A stretch of 64,000 bases of DNA from Photobacterium arenosum (GCF_014841115.1 NZ_JACYTP010000006.1:1-64000), one strand, 5' to 3'; positions 50,472 to 60,696 are shown, counted from the stretch's first letter. Numbers and translations are program-made. Notes: a model not told the origin generated them from the sequence alone.

Positions 50472-51485
50472 TTAACCAGCCAGCGCAGTCAATGGCGCAA
50501 AACCATTACGAATATTTATGCATTGCATCGCCTGAGACGATGCGCCTTTTAATAAGTTGTCGATAGCCGACGTGAGAATCACATGCTGCCCCTGCACTTT
50601 CCAGCCAATATCACAAAAGCAAGTATTAACGACATCCTGCAAACGTGCTGCGTTGTTGCCCAGCAGACGCACCGCCTGATTACCCGGCTGGTTATAGGCC
50701 GCTTCCATCGCTTCGGTCACCGCTTCCGGGGTCACCCCTGGTGCCAGTTTGGCAGTAATAGTGGCCAGAATGCCCCGCTTGAAATTGCCTAGATGCGGGG
50801 TAAAGATGACATCAGTGCCCAGGTGCGCGGCAATTTCCGGCTGATGACGGTGAGTAAAGACACCGTATGCCATCAGGCTGACTTCGCAAAAACTGTTGGT
50901 CATGCTGGCTTTACGGCCAGCACCTGACACACCGCTGACCGCATTGATCACAGGCCATTGCTGGGTATCGAGCAGTCCCGCTGCCAGCAGCGGTTTCAGG
51001 GCCAGTTGCGACGCGGTCGGATAACAGCCGGGCACGGCCACCAGCTGGGCTGTGGCTATCGATTCAGCATTCCACTCCGCCAGACCGTACACAGCCGCAT
51101 CCAGCCAGTTCGCGTGCTGATGCGCAAAGCCGTAATACTGAGTATAAAATTCATCGCCCTTCACCCGAAAAGCACCGGACAGGTCAAATACCTGACAACC
51201 AGCCGCCAGGAAAACAGGGGCCAGGTCATGGCTGACTTCATGCGCCGTTGCCAACAGCACAATATCGGAAGCCTGTGCCACCGCGGCCACATCCGTCAAA
51301 GGTTGCAGTGGCAGGTCAATCTGCCCGCGCAACTGGCCATGCAGCTCACTGATCGCCTTATTAGCGTCCAGACTGTTTTCAGACACATAAAGTCCGGCCA
51401 ATTGCAGATGGGGGTGTTTATGGACCATAGCGGCCAGCTCTGCGCCGGTATAACCGCTGGCACCGATGATAGATGTGTTCAACAT
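50472..51485 (-). CDS. argC: N-acetyl-gamma-glutamyl-phosphate reductase
   Basis: NADPH-dependent reductase of 337 residues, third step in arginine synthesis. NAD motif [12 protein letters not shown] (6-17), catalytic Cys154 in VPGCYPTAS and the His-containing [11 protein letters not shown]. The start [14 protein letters not shown] at 51485 matches E. coli ArgC; in-frame ATGs further upstream lack a ribosome-binding site. It is the first structural gene of argCBGH and is preceded by a leader of about 285 nt containing an arginine-rich peptide ORF and hairpins. Confidence 0.96.
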   Translation of the reverse strand: MLNTSIIGASGYTGAELAAMVHKHPHLQLAGLYVSENSLDANKAISELHGQLRGQIDLPLQPLTDVAAVAQASDIVLLATAHEVSHDLAPVFLAAGCQVFDLSGAFRVKGDEFYTQYYGFAHQHANWLDAAVYGLAEWNAESIATAQLVAVPGCYPTASQLALKPLLAAGLLDTQQWPVINAVSGVSGAGRKASMTNSFCEVSLMAYGVFTHRHQPEIAAHLGTDVIFTPHLGNFKRGILATITAKLAPGVTPEAVTEAMEAAYNQPGNQAVRLLGNNAARLQDVVNTCFCDIGWKVQGQHVILTSAIDNLLKGASSQAMQCINIRNGFAPLTALAG

Positions 51486-51575
51486 ATTGGATCCCGTTGT
51501 CATCGTTGTGAAATTCACTATCAAGAAAATATGATTACTGTGATTAGCGTGTGGCGCCGGCAGGCGCAATAGAAA

Positions 51576-51647
51576 GGTGCCAGAGGCACCAGGCGATAGA
51601 GACTTAGCGTCGTCGGAAGGAATACTGCTTGTAATTCATCGCCTGGT
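51576..51647 (-). promoter_or_regulatory. Candidate arginine attenuator in the argC leader
   Basis: On the transcript (minus strand) a hairpin GGTGCC-TCT-GGCACC (51590-51576) is followed by TTTCTATT, terminator-like. A perfect 10-bp stem, ACCAGGCGAT (51647-51638) with ATCGCCTGGT (51597-51588), shares three bases (51588-51590) with the hairpin, so the two compete. The 40-nt loop of the long stem contains the Arg codons and stop of the leader ORF, about the length a stalled ribosome covers. A third hairpin GCGCC/GGCGC follows at about 51553-51567. Confidence 0.6.
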
Positions 51648-51651
51648 TCAT
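51604..51651 (-). CDS. Putative arginine leader peptide [15 protein letters not shown]
   Basis: ORF of 15 codons with CGA CGA CGC TAA at its end, three arginine codons directly before the stop. It lies in the argC leader, about 120 nt after the predicted transcription start and 119 nt before argC. An in-frame ATG at 51639 would give an 11-residue version. The ribosome-binding site is weak (AGAGG 14 nt before the first ATG, AGG just before the second), which is the main doubt. Context, codon content and competing hairpins support a leader peptide rather than a functional protein. Confidence 0.55.
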   Translation of the reverse strand: MNQAMNYKQYSFRRR

Positions 51652-51743
51652 ACTACTACTGATGGCCTCTGGTCATTCGGATAAAAGGGTTGTGAAACCT
51701 GATTCTCTGGCGAGAAAGGTTCGAGCGAACCCCACAGCAGCAG

Positions 51744-51782
51744 AGAATATTTTTATTCACTTATAATGAATTTTTATATTTA
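51744..51782. promoter_or_regulatory. Tandem ARG boxes (ArgR operator) at argC
   Basis: Two 18-bp boxes, 51744-51761 (containing ATTCA) and 51765-51782 (containing TGAAT followed by TTTT), are separated by exactly 3 bp, the spacing of E. coli ArgR operators. Each box has one perfect and one degenerate half. The second covers the -10 of the argC promoter, so ArgR would block RNA polymerase. Confidence 0.75.
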
Positions 51783-51805
51783 CCTTTTCCTGCCTTTTGT
51801 GTCAA
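51777..51805 (-). promoter_or_regulatory. argCBGH promoter
   Basis: A consensus TTGACA (51805-51800) lies 17 bp from TAAATA (51782-51777) on the minus strand. Transcription should start near 51770. The -10 lies inside ARG box 2. Confidence 0.7.
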
Positions 51806-52044
51806 GTGAAGCAGAAGAAAAAATGCCTTTGCTGGCGCAACACCAGTGTTAAAGCGCACGCTAGAGCTGTAAAGATAAAGAAAGTAAATTACAGGAATGA
51901 GACACGTAACGCCCTTATGCAGGATAAACTGGTGGGATTTTGGTCTAAAAAGGGTGCACTTATTGACCTTTCGCCCCAATGAAGGCTAGATTGTTGGCTA
52001 CGCCTTGGCGATTGGATGTAACAAAATTACGATATGGATGCGAT
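51783..52044. other. Region where argE is expected but absent
   Basis: About 260 bp between the argC operator and ppc. In Vibrio the divergent argE (about 380 codons) lies between argC and ppc. Here no frame of that size or any acetylornithine deacetylase motif exists, and I see no remnant. Short open frames in this stretch lack ribosome-binding sites and are not called. It must hold the ppc promoter. Confidence 0.7.
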
Positions 52045-54678
52045 ATGAACGAAAAGTACAGTGCGTTAAAAAGCAATGTCAGTATGCTTGGTCACTTGCT
52101 GGGTAATACAATCAAGGACGCCCATGGCAGCGAACTGCTGGAGAAAGTAGAAACCATTCGGAAACTGTCTAAGTCGGCCTGCGCCGGCAACAGCGATGAC
52201 CGGGAAAAACTGATCACAGAGTTGCAGAACCTGCCGGACGATCAGTTGCTGCCTGTGACTCACGCGTTCAGTCAGTTCCTCAACCTGACCAACATCGCCG
52301 AGCAGTATCATACGATTTCTCGCCATTGCGAGGAGCTGGTGTGTAATCCGGATGAAATGGACTCGCTGTTCGCCAAGCTTAAAGATGAAAAGATCGGCGA
52401 GCTCGACTCCTTGCAAGCGGTCCGCGATTTGAATATCGAACTGGTGCTGACAGCCCACCCGACCGAAATTGCGCGTCGCACCATGATTCACAAGCTGGTG
52501 CAAATCAACAAATGCCTGTCCAAACTCGAGCTGAGCGAACTGTCCCACAGTGAGCGCCAGAAAGCCGAGCGCCGCCTGGAGCAACTGATCGCTCAGGCCT
52601 GGCATTCCGATGTGATCCGTAAACAACGTCCCAGCCCGCTTGACGAAGCCAAGTGGGGATTTGCCGTGGTTGAAAATTCACTGTGGCAGGCAGTACCGGA
52701 GTTTCTGCGTCAGTTTGATGAGAAACTGCACCAGCACCTTGGCGAAAGCCTGCCGCTGGACGCGGCACCGGTCAAGTTCTCGTCCTGGATGGGCGGCGAC
52801 CGTGACGGTAACCCGTTTGTGACAGCCGAAATTACCCGCGAAGTCTTACTGCTGTCGCGCTGGAAAGCCGCCGACCTGTATCTCAATGATGTCCAGGAGC
52901 TGGTCAGCGAGCTCTCTATGGTCGAGTGCAACAGCGAAGTGCGCGAACTGGCCAATGGTGCCCACGAACCTTATCGTGAGATCATCAAAGGCCTGCGGAC
53001 TTTACTGACCCAGACCCGCGATGTGCTGGATGCTCAGATCAAAGGCAGCGACAGCGTGCCGAAAGTGGCCATCCTGGAAGACATAAATCAGCTGTGGCAA
53101 CCGCTGCACGCCTGTTACCGCTCACTGCATGAGTGTGGCATGTCTATCATTGCCGATGGGTTACTGCTTGATACCCTGCGCCGTATTCAATGCTTCGGCG
53201 TCCACCTGGTGCGCCTGGATATCCGTCAGGAAAGCACACGCCATTCGAATGTCATTTCTGAACTGACCCGCTATCTGGGGCTGGGCGACTACGATCAGTG
53301 GAGCGAGCAGGACAAAGTGGCCTTCCTGGTTCGTGAGCTGGCGTCAAATCGTCCCCTGCTGCCACGTAGCTGGCAGCCATCGGAAGCGGTACAGGAAGTG
53401 CTGGATACCTGCCGTGTCATGGCTGAACAGCCGCGCCAGGCACTGGGGGCCTATGTAATTTCCATGGCCCGTACCGCCTCGGATGTACTGGCGGTCCATT
53501 TGCTGCTGAAAGAATCCGGCTGCACCTTCCGTCTGGATGTCTGCCCGCTGTTTGAAACTCTGGATGACCTCAATAATGCGGAGTCTGTGATCACCCAGCT
53601 GATGAGCATCGACTGGTATCGTGGTTTCATCCAGAATCATCAAATGGTGATGATCGGCTATTCCGACTCAGCCAAAGATGCCGGTGTCACCGCGGCAGGC
53701 TGGGCGCAATACCGCGCGATGGAAGCCCTGGTCAATGTGTGTGATAACGCAGGTGTTGAACTGACCCTGTTCCACGGTCGTGGCGGCAGTATTGGTCGTG
53801 GCGGCGCACCCGCGCACGCGGCCCTGCTGTCTCAGCCTCCACGCAGCCTCAAAGGTGGTCTGCGGGTGACCGAACAAGGCGAGATGATCCGCTTTAAACT
53901 GGGTCTGCCTGATGTGGCCGTCAACAGCCTGAACCTGTACGCCAGTGCCATTCTGGAAGCCAACCTGCTGCCGCCGCCGGCGCCTAAACAGCAGTGGCGT
54001 GATGTGATGGACGTGCTGTCAGATGTCTCCTGCGAAGCCTATCGCTCGGTGGTCCGCGGCCATGATTCCTTCGTGCCTTATTTCCGCGCCGCCACACCTG
54101 AAATGGAGCTGGGTAAACTGCCACTGGGTTCTCGCCCGTCCAAGCGGAATCCTCAGGGCGGCGTAGAAAGCTTACGCGCCATCCCGTGGATTTTCGCCTG
54201 GAGTCAGAACCGTCTGCTGCTGCCAGCCTGGCTGGGTGCCGGTAAAGCAATTCAGCATGTCATCGATCAGGGCCATTCTGAGCTGCTGGAAGAAATGTGC
54301 CGTGAATGGCCATTCTTCTCAACGCGACTAGGTATGCTGGAAATGGTATACAGCAAAACCAATATCCAGATTGCCGAATACTATGATCAGCGGCTGACCG
54401 ATAAGAGTTTATGGCCGCTGGGACAGGAACTTCGCAATCAACTGCAACAGGATATCAAGGTGGTTCTCAACGTGGAGAACAGCGATCACCTGATGGAGCA
54501 GGATCCCTGGGGGGCAGAATCTATCCGGCTGCGCAATGTGTATGTTGAGCCACTCAACATGCTGCAGGCGGAGTTACTGCACCGTACCCGCCAGCTGGAG
54601 AGCGAATCGCCGATTCTGGAAGAAGCCCTGATGGTCACCATTGCCGGCATTTCCGCCGGTATGCGTAATACGGGTTAA
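52045..54678 (+). CDS. ppc: Phosphoenolpyruvate carboxylase
   Basis: Anaplerotic enzyme (PEP plus bicarbonate to oxaloacetate), 877 residues. The start [20 protein letters not shown] at 52045 corresponds to the E. coli start; an ATG 66 nt upstream would add a non-conserved extension. Active-site motifs: [14 protein letters not shown] (essential His), [21 protein letters not shown] and the C-terminal tetramer-binding [15 protein letters not shown]. It feeds the aspartate-derived pathways encoded nearby (metL, argG). Confidence 0.97.
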   Translation: MNEKYSALKSNVSMLGHLLGNTIKDAHGSELLEKVETIRKLSKSACAGNSDDREKLITELQNLPDDQLLPVTHAFSQFLNLTNIAEQYHTISRHCEELVCNPDEMDSLFAKLKDEKIGELDSLQAVRDLNIELVLTAHPTEIARRTMIHKLVQINKCLSKLELSELSHSERQKAERRLEQLIAQAWHSDVIRKQRPSPLDEAKWGFAVVENSLWQAVPEFLRQFDEKLHQHLGESLPLDAAPVKFSSWMGGDRDGNPFVTAEITREVLLLSRWKAADLYLNDVQELVSELSMVECNSEVRELANGAHEPYREIIKGLRTLLTQTRDVLDAQIKGSDSVPKVAILEDINQLWQPLHACYRSLHECGMSIIADGLLLDTLRRIQCFGVHLVRLDIRQESTRHSNVISELTRYLGLGDYDQWSEQDKVAFLVRELASNRPLLPRSWQPSEAVQEVLDTCRVMAEQPRQALGAYVISMARTASDVLAVHLLLKESGCTFRLDVCPLFETLDDLNNAESVITQLMSIDWYRGFIQNHQMVMIGYSDSAKDAGVTAAGWAQYRAMEALVNVCDNAGVELTLFHGRGGSIGRGGAPAHAALLSQPPRSLKGGLRVTEQGEMIRFKLGLPDVAVNSLNLYASAILEANLLPPPAPKQQWRDVMDVLSDVSCEAYRSVVRGHDSFVPYFRAATPEMELGKLPLGSRPSKRNPQGGVESLRAIPWIFAWSQNRLLLPAWLGAGKAIQHVIDQGHSELLEEMCREWPFFSTRLGMLEMVYSKTNIQIAEYYDQRLTDKSLWPLGQELRNQLQQDIKVVLNVENSDHLMEQDPWGAESIRLRNVYVEPLNMLQAELLHRTRQLESESPILEEALMVTIAGISAGMRNTG

Positions 54679-54700
54679 TACTTCACCTCTTCGCAACATC

Positions 54701-54732
54701 AAACAGGCCGCCGGCAGGTGGCCTGTTTTTTT
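54701..54732 (+). terminator. Terminator of ppc
   Basis: AAACAGGCC and GGCCTGTTT pair around a 10-nt loop, followed by a run of T residues, about 25 bp after the ppc stop. Confidence 0.9.
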
Positions 54733-54983
54733 GTCCATAATTTAGACAGCATAACTTTCTTCCTTTCAACTAAGGTCTATATGAGTGCTGTGAATCAATT
54801 TGATTGAAACTTTGTGCACTGCGCGCAGTCTACATAATTGGACGAGCGTCACAAGATAAGTAATTGCTCACTGTTCATCATGGAATATTTATGCTTCCAG
54901 TGGTTGCAGAGAATAAATTGATGATATCCTATGTGATCTCGACCGGGCACTGCAACAAGACGATTATAAAAACGCCTGAGAGC
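54733..54983 (+). other. aphA upstream region
   Basis: No gene seen. It contains AATCAATTTGATT (54794-54806), a perfect palindrome around one base. In V. cholerae the equivalent region binds HapR, Lrp and VpsR and gives a long 5' UTR targeted by Qrr RNAs. I could not identify a convincing LuxR/HapR site by eye. Confidence 0.5.
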
Positions 54984-55024
54984 GGAAGGGTAACGTTATG
55001 CCTGGTCGGTTTATTTTTTTGTAG
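54984..55024 (+). promoter_or_regulatory. Upstream ORF with strong ribosome-binding site in the aphA leader
   Basis: GGAAGGG (54984-54990) is followed after 7 nt by ATG (54998) opening an 8-codon frame MPGRFIFL with stop TAG at 55024, 20 nt before the aphA ATG. The GAAGGGT core is complementary to the ACCCTTC-like stretch that I recall in the 5' part of Qrr RNAs, so it may be the sRNA target. Confidence 0.5.
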
Positions 55025-55044
55025 TATTTTAACGGATAGAAGAG

Positions 55045-55617
55045 ATGTCACTACCACACGTCATATTGACCGTGCTGAGTTCGCGCGACGCGACCGGCTA
55101 CGACATAACTAAAGAGTTTTCTCACAGTATCGGCTATTTCTGGAAAGCCAGTCATCAGCAGGTTTACCGTGAGCTAAACAAAATGGCCACCAACAATCAG
55201 GTTACCTGCAAACTGGAACCTCAGGAAGGCAAGCCGGATCGCAAGGTCTACTCTATCACTGATCTGGGCCGTCAGGCGCTGTTTGAGTGGTTCCAGGAGC
55301 CTGCCCGCAATCCGACCATTCGTGATGAATTCTCTGCCAAACTCCTGGTTTGCGGTGTACACAACTCACTGCCTATGCAGCGCCAGTTGGAAGCACTGAT
55401 CGAGGAATCACACACCCTGATGAACCATTACCACGAGCTGGAAAAAGTCCATTTCGCCAATTACAAAGAAATGGATCGTCAGTCGCGCCTCGATCGCCTG
55501 ACACTGCGTCGCGGTATCCATAACCGACAGGCTTGGATCGACTGGGCGGAAGAAGTCCTGGTAGAACTGCAAGATATCGACAGCGCCGACAGCAATGTCG
55601 CCATGGCCGCTGAGTAA
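55045..55617 (+). CDS. aphA: Quorum-sensing and virulence regulator AphA (PadR family)
   Basis: Low-cell-density master regulator in Vibrio, 190 residues. A PadR winged helix (MSLPHVILTVLSSRDATGYDITKEFSHSIGYFWKASHQQVYRELNKM) precedes a C-terminal antiparallel coiled-coil dimerisation domain (about 100-180, ending QAWIDWAEEVLVEL). The N-terminal 60 residues match V. cholerae AphA closely, and the gene is next to ppc in both. The C-terminal tail (DSADSNVAMAAE) is about ten residues longer than in V. cholerae. The gene's own ribosome-binding site (AGAAGAG, tight to the ATG) is modest. Confidence 0.92.
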   Translation: MSLPHVILTVLSSRDATGYDITKEFSHSIGYFWKASHQQVYRELNKMATNNQVTCKLEPQEGKPDRKVYSITDLGRQALFEWFQEPARNPTIRDEFSAKLLVCGVHNSLPMQRQLEALIEESHTLMNHYHELEKVHFANYKEMDRQSRLDRLTLRRGIHNRQAWIDWAEEVLVELQDIDSADSNVAMAAE

Positions 55618-55705
55618 CCCTGCAGACCCTGATACACTGGCATCAGTGACCTATCGGCTCCTCAGCTACTCATCAGGGCCGATTCGTCATCTGCCAGCCA
55701 GATAC

Positions 55706-55735
55706 AAAAAAAGCCGCAATGCGGCTTTTTCTTTT
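55706..55735. terminator. Bidirectional terminator between aphA and metF
   Basis: AAAAAAGCCGC and GCGGCTTTTT pair around AAT, with A and T runs on both sides. Confidence 0.9.
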
Positions 55736-55752
55736 CCTGCCCGATACTGTCA

Positions 55753-56718
<966 letters not shown>

Positions 56719-56720
56719 TT

Positions 56721-56736
56721 AGACGTCTATATGTCC
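56721..56736. promoter_or_regulatory. MetJ operator (met boxes) of metF
   Basis: A perfect met box AGACGTCT (56721-56728) is followed directly by ATATGTCC, with weaker continuation to about 56744. It starts 66 bp upstream of metF. MetJ binds two or more adjacent 8-bp boxes. Confidence 0.85.
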
Positions 56737-56883
56737 ACAGGATGTCTTGTAACCAAATTAATGTCAACCGCGTGAACATGAATTTTTCTCAACATCAAAA
56801 CCCAGTTTATTCAAGTCCAGAGTTTTACTATGCCGATTGCCCGCCAGGCAGCACCAATGCTGGGAAAAAACAGCAACAAGAAA

Positions 56884-56912
56884 CAAAAAGGGCAGCGCAA
56901 GGCTACCCTTTG
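56884..56912 (-). terminator. Terminator of metBL
   Basis: On the minus strand AAAGGGTAGC and GCTGCCCTTT pair (one G-U) around 5 nt, followed by TTGTTT. It separates metBL from the metF operator. Confidence 0.88.
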
Positions 56913-56936
56913 GATCTATCTCATAACGGGAAAATC

Positions 56937-59342
56937 TTACAAAAGCCGGGCCAGTCGGTTCAAATCCGACAATAACGCCCCTGCCGTCACATCCCTGCCC
57001 GCACCAGGACCGCGGATAACAAGCGGATTGTCCCGGTACCAGCGGCTTTCAATCGCAAAGATGTTGTCGCACGGCAGTAGGTTCGCCAGCGCATGCTCAG
57101 GCTCCAGCGCTTCCAGGCCCACCACGGCGTGACCATTTTTGTCCAGCCGCGCGATATAGCGCAGGACTTTTCCCTCACGCTGCGCTTTGCTCAGGCGCGC
57201 CTGCAAGCGCTCATCAAGCACATCACTTTGCTCAAAAAAGGCGTCCAGACTCAGGGTTTCCAGCTCCTCTGGCACCAATGACTCAACTTTGACCTGTTCA
57301 GGCTCCAATGCCAGTCCGGATTCACGCGCTAAAATCACCAGCTTTCGCATCACGTCGCTGCCGTCCAGATCGTGGCGGGGATCCGGCTCCGTCAGCCCCT
57401 GCTGCCAGGCCTGTTCAAGCAACTGACTGAAAGGCAGGCTGCCGTCAAACTGCTGGAACAGCCAGGACAGAGTACCCGAGAAAATGCCGGATACGGCAAT
57501 AATCGTATCCCCGCTGTCGCGCAAATCTTTGACCGTATGGTTGACCGGCAATCCGGCGCCCACAGTGGCGTTATACAGCCAGTGGCGGCTGCTTTTCTCG
57601 AACGCATCAACCACAGCGCGGTAGACTTTGCCTTTTGCTGAGCCTGCGACTTTGTTGGCAGAAATCAGATGCAAGCCGTGGCTGGCAAATTCCGGGTAAC
57701 GCTCAGACAGTGCTTTGCTGGCGGTGACATCCAGTACCACCAGCTCATCATAGTCATGCTGCCCCAGAGCCGGGAGCCAGTCCGTGCCGTCTGTGGCTTC
57801 ATCATCAAACAGGGTCAGAGCCTGAACTGGCTCAATGCCCTGCAGATTAAGCCAGTAGCGCCGGCTATCGGCCACCCCTATCAGGGTAAAGCTCATGCCG
57901 TGACGCTTTTCCAGCGCCACCTTTTCTTCTTCCAGCAACTCCAGCCAACGGCTGCCGATATTGCCCTTGCCGCACAAGATCAGACCGATACGCTTTTGCG
58001 CCTGGAACAAATTTTGGTGAATCAGCTGAACCAGGGTCTGGGTATCGGCCTGCCGCAGTACCGCCACCAGACTCAGCCCGGATTCGGCTTCGGCAATAAA
58101 TTCGACCGGCTGGCCTTTCAACTGCTGCTGGAAGCCATGACAGTGCACAGGGTTTATCACCACCCCGGCCCCTACCGCGGCCACCATAGTAAAACCGTCG
58201 CGCAAACGGATCTCGGCCGGTAAACCGCTGTCCTGCAGCAGTGCCAGTACCCCGTTGGCCACTTCGGCGGTATATGCCAGCAGAATCTGTCCTTTGTCGG
58301 TTTCCACCGCTTGAGCCAGCGGGATCAGCTGCGCTTTCGGCAGCAAAGTCGCCAGCTCGCGCTCCACCTGCTCCAGCGTCTGGGCACGGGAGACAGACAG
58401 CTCCAGCAGACAGACCTCATCCAGAGAGGTAATGATTTTGGCGCCACGGCCAGATGCCAGTACCCGCTCCACACGGGTCGAGCCAGATTCCGGCTGCAGG
58501 CTGCAGCGCAGTGTCAGGTCGATGGCACTCTGGGCCACAGGTTGCAGCGTGCGGCTGTGCAGCACAGGAGCCGCCAGACGAGCCAGCTCGTCGGCCTCAT
58601 CAAGACGCAGCAAGGGCAACAGACAAGCATCACTGACCAGACGGGGATCCGCACTGTAGACACCGGCGACATCACTCCAGATGGTCACCCGGCTGACACC
58701 GGCCAGGGCGCCGATAACAGTGGCGGAATAATCCGAACCATTGCGCCCCAGCAGTACGGTTTCTCCGGCTTGATTGCTGGCCATAAAACCTGTGATCACC
58801 ATGCGATGACCACTGTGCTGTGCCAGCTCATTTTGCAGCAACGGCAGTGAACGGCCGCGGTCAACTTCCGGCTGAGCGGCGCGCTCGGCACGCAGGAAAC
58901 TCCGCGAGTCCAGCGCACGTGCCGCCATGCCTTTGTGTGTCAGCAGTGCGGCCAGTAATCGGGAGGACCAGAGTTCACCGTGTCCGAGTACCCAGGCTTG
59001 TCTGGCCGGGGTGATCTCGCTGTCAGTAAGCTGACCCAGCTCACTGAACTCCAGATGCAGCGAGGTTAACAGCTCATCCGCCACGGTTTCCTCTAGCAGC
59101 TCTTCGATGAGGTGCTGCTGGAAGGTGCGCAAATCCTGCAGGCTTTCATGCGCCAGCCGGCCATCTTTGCTCAGCAAAGACAGCCACTGAATCAGTCGGT
59201 TGGTTGTTTTACCGGCTGCCGAGACCACCACCAGATCATCGGCGCTGGAATACTGCTCGAGAATATGGGCGACATTACGGTAACAGCTGGCATCCGCTAA
59301 ACTGCTGCCGCCAAATTTGTGCAACTGACGTGTCAGGGTCAT
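56937..59342 (-). CDS. metL: Bifunctional aspartate kinase II/homoserine dehydrogenase II
   Basis: Two-domain enzyme of 801 residues. The aspartate kinase part (1 to about 450) begins RQLHKFGGSSLADASCYRNVA and has GRNGSDYSATVIGALAG. The homoserine dehydrogenase part (about 460-801) has LILCGKGNIGSRWLELL, SANKVAGSAKGKVY and GGSDVMRKL-like DLDGSDVMRKLVILARE. The assignment to MetL rather than ThrA rests on its coupling with metB (ATGA overlap) under met boxes. Confidence 0.96.
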   Translation of the reverse strand: MTLTRQLHKFGGSSLADASCYRNVAHILEQYSSADDLVVVSAAGKTTNRLIQWLSLLSKDGRLAHESLQDLRTFQQHLIEELLEETVADELLTSLHLEFSELGQLTDSEITPARQAWVLGHGELWSSRLLAALLTHKGMAARALDSRSFLRAERAAQPEVDRGRSLPLLQNELAQHSGHRMVITGFMASNQAGETVLLGRNGSDYSATVIGALAGVSRVTIWSDVAGVYSADPRLVSDACLLPLLRLDEADELARLAAPVLHSRTLQPVAQSAIDLTLRCSLQPESGSTRVERVLASGRGAKIITSLDEVCLLELSVSRAQTLEQVERELATLLPKAQLIPLAQAVETDKGQILLAYTAEVANGVLALLQDSGLPAEIRLRDGFTMVAAVGAGVVINPVHCHGFQQQLKGQPVEFIAEAESGLSLVAVLRQADTQTLVQLIHQNLFQAQKRIGLILCGKGNIGSRWLELLEEEKVALEKRHGMSFTLIGVADSRRYWLNLQGIEPVQALTLFDDEATDGTDWLPALGQHDYDELVVLDVTASKALSERYPEFASHGLHLISANKVAGSAKGKVYRAVVDAFEKSSRHWLYNATVGAGLPVNHTVKDLRDSGDTIIAVSGIFSGTLSWLFQQFDGSLPFSQLLEQAWQQGLTEPDPRHDLDGSDVMRKLVILARESGLALEPEQVKVESLVPEELETLSLDAFFEQSDVLDERLQARLSKAQREGKVLRYIARLDKNGHAVVGLEALEPEHALANLLPCDNIFAIESRWYRDNPLVIRGPGAGRDVTAGALLSDLNRLARLL

Positions 59343-60508
59343 TCACTGACCTCCGCCGCTTTGGTAAAGGCCTGAGCCAGATCGGCAATCAAATCATCAG
59401 CATCTTCAAGGCCCACAGACAGACGCAGTAACGACGGCAAGATACCGGCCTCGCGCTGCGCCTCATCCGACATGGCACGGTGGGTCATGCTGGCAGGATG
59501 CGCAATCAGGCTCTCCGTGCCGCCCAGTGACTCAGCCAGAGAGAAATCGTGCAAAGACGCCACAAAAACTTCCAGTTGCTGCATGCTGCCGGCCAGCTCA
59601 AAACTCAGCATGGAGCCAAAGCCTTTTTGCTGCCGGGCAGCAATCTCATGACCTGGGTGATCTGCCAGGCTGGGGTGATAAATCTTACCCACCAGCGGCT
59701 GGGTTTGCAGATAGGCCAGCAGCCGGGCGGAATTTTCTTCATGGACACGCATACGTGCCATCAAAGTACGTACGCCGCGCAGGGTCAGGTAAGCATCAAA
59801 GGGCGCGCCGGTGGCGCCGATACAGTTGGCCCACCAGGACAAGTTCTCGGCGTGCTCGCTGTCTTTCGCAATCAGCACCCCGCCAACCACATCGGAATGC
59901 CCATTGATATATTTAGTGGTGGAATGCACCACGAAGTCTGCGCCCAGCGCGATAGGCTGCTGCAGCGCCGGCGAGAGGAAAGTGTTATCCACCGCCACCA
60001 GCGCTCCCGCGTCATGCGCCTGCAAACACAGCTGCTCGACGTCAATCACCCGCAACAAGGGGTTGGACGGCGTTTCAACCCACACCAGTTTAGGTTTTCT
60101 GGCCAGTGCTTCAGCCAGTGCCTTAGGGTTGCCCTGATCGACAAAAAGCACCTTGAAGTCACCTTTGCCGGCACGGGTATTGAACAAGCGGTAGGTACCG
60201 CCGTAGCAGTCATGGGGGGCCACAACCAGATCATCCGGCCCCAGCTGCGCCGTTGCCAGCAGGTTAATCGCCGCTGTACCGCAACTGGTCACCACACCAC
60301 CCGCTCCGCCTTCCAGTTCCGCCAGAGTGTCTGCCAGTAAATTACGGGTGGGATTTCCCGAGCGGGAATAATCGTACTGAGGTAAAGTCCCTAATTCAGG
60401 GAAGCCATAGGTTGAGGTCAAGTAAATAGGTGGCACCACTGCACGAAATTGCTGATCGGTTTCAATGCCGCTGCGAACAGCGATAGTAGCTGTTTTCTTG
60501 TCACTCAT
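59339..60508 (-). CDS. metB: Cystathionine gamma-synthase
   Basis: PLP enzyme of 389 residues joining O-succinylhomoserine and cysteine. The PLP lysine lies in VVHSTTKYINGHSDVVGG; YSRSGNPTRN and ETPSNPLL are typical. The start MSDKKTATIAVRSGIE at 60508 has AAGGAAG. It is the first gene of metBL, divergent from metJ. Confidence 0.95.
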   Translation of the reverse strand: MSDKKTATIAVRSGIETDQQFRAVVPPIYLTSTYGFPELGTLPQYDYSRSGNPTRNLLADTLAELEGGAGGVVTSCGTAAINLLATAQLGPDDLVVAPHDCYGGTYRLFNTRAGKGDFKVLFVDQGNPKALAEALARKPKLVWVETPSNPLLRVIDVEQLCLQAHDAGALVAVDNTFLSPALQQPIALGADFVVHSTTKYINGHSDVVGGVLIAKDSEHAENLSWWANCIGATGAPFDAYLTLRGVRTLMARMRVHEENSARLLAYLQTQPLVGKIYHPSLADHPGHEIAARQQKGFGSMLSFELAGSMQQLEVFVASLHDFSLAESLGGTESLIAHPASMTHRAMSDEAQREAGILPSLLRLSVGLEDADDLIADLAQAFTKAAEVSE

Positions 60509-60587
60509 GTAATTTGCTTCCTTGTTTCTGGGACCAGGCCAGAGGCCGACGAGAGTAAGATGCTTCAACCTTAGCGAGATTTAAAAA

Positions 60588-60619
60588 AGACGTCAACACT
60601 TCTAGACGTCTATATGTCT
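60588..60619. promoter_or_regulatory. Four tandem met boxes between metB and metJ
   Basis: Consecutive 8-mers AGACGTCA, ACACTTCT, AGACGTCT and ATATGTCT match the AGACGTCT consensus at 7, 5, 8 and 6 positions without gaps. This is a classic MetJ array that can repress metBL and autoregulate metJ. Confidence 0.92.
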
Positions 60620-60696
60620 TTGCTTGTGGCAGTAAATGCCGCTAAAATTCCCCCCATACAATATTTCAAAACCCTATATCGCTGAGAAGGTAAACA

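Noticed and set aside
51761..51979. Minus-strand frame of 72 codons in the argC-ppc gap, considered as an argE remnant
   Set aside because: The translation shows no M20 peptidase motif, and it overlaps the argC promoter and operator.
51979..52044. In-frame ATG giving ppc a 22-residue N-terminal extension
   Set aside because: The extension has no counterpart in PEP carboxylases; [10 protein letters not shown] at 52045 aligns with the E. coli N-terminus.
54794..54806. AATCAATTTGATT palindrome as a LuxR/HapR site for aphA
   Set aside because: It does not match the TTATTGATAAATTTATCAATAA-type consensus well enough to call.
54864..55112. Plus-strand frame of 82 codons upstream of aphA
   Set aside because: It overlaps the aphA start in another frame, lacks a ribosome-binding site and looks like regulatory DNA.
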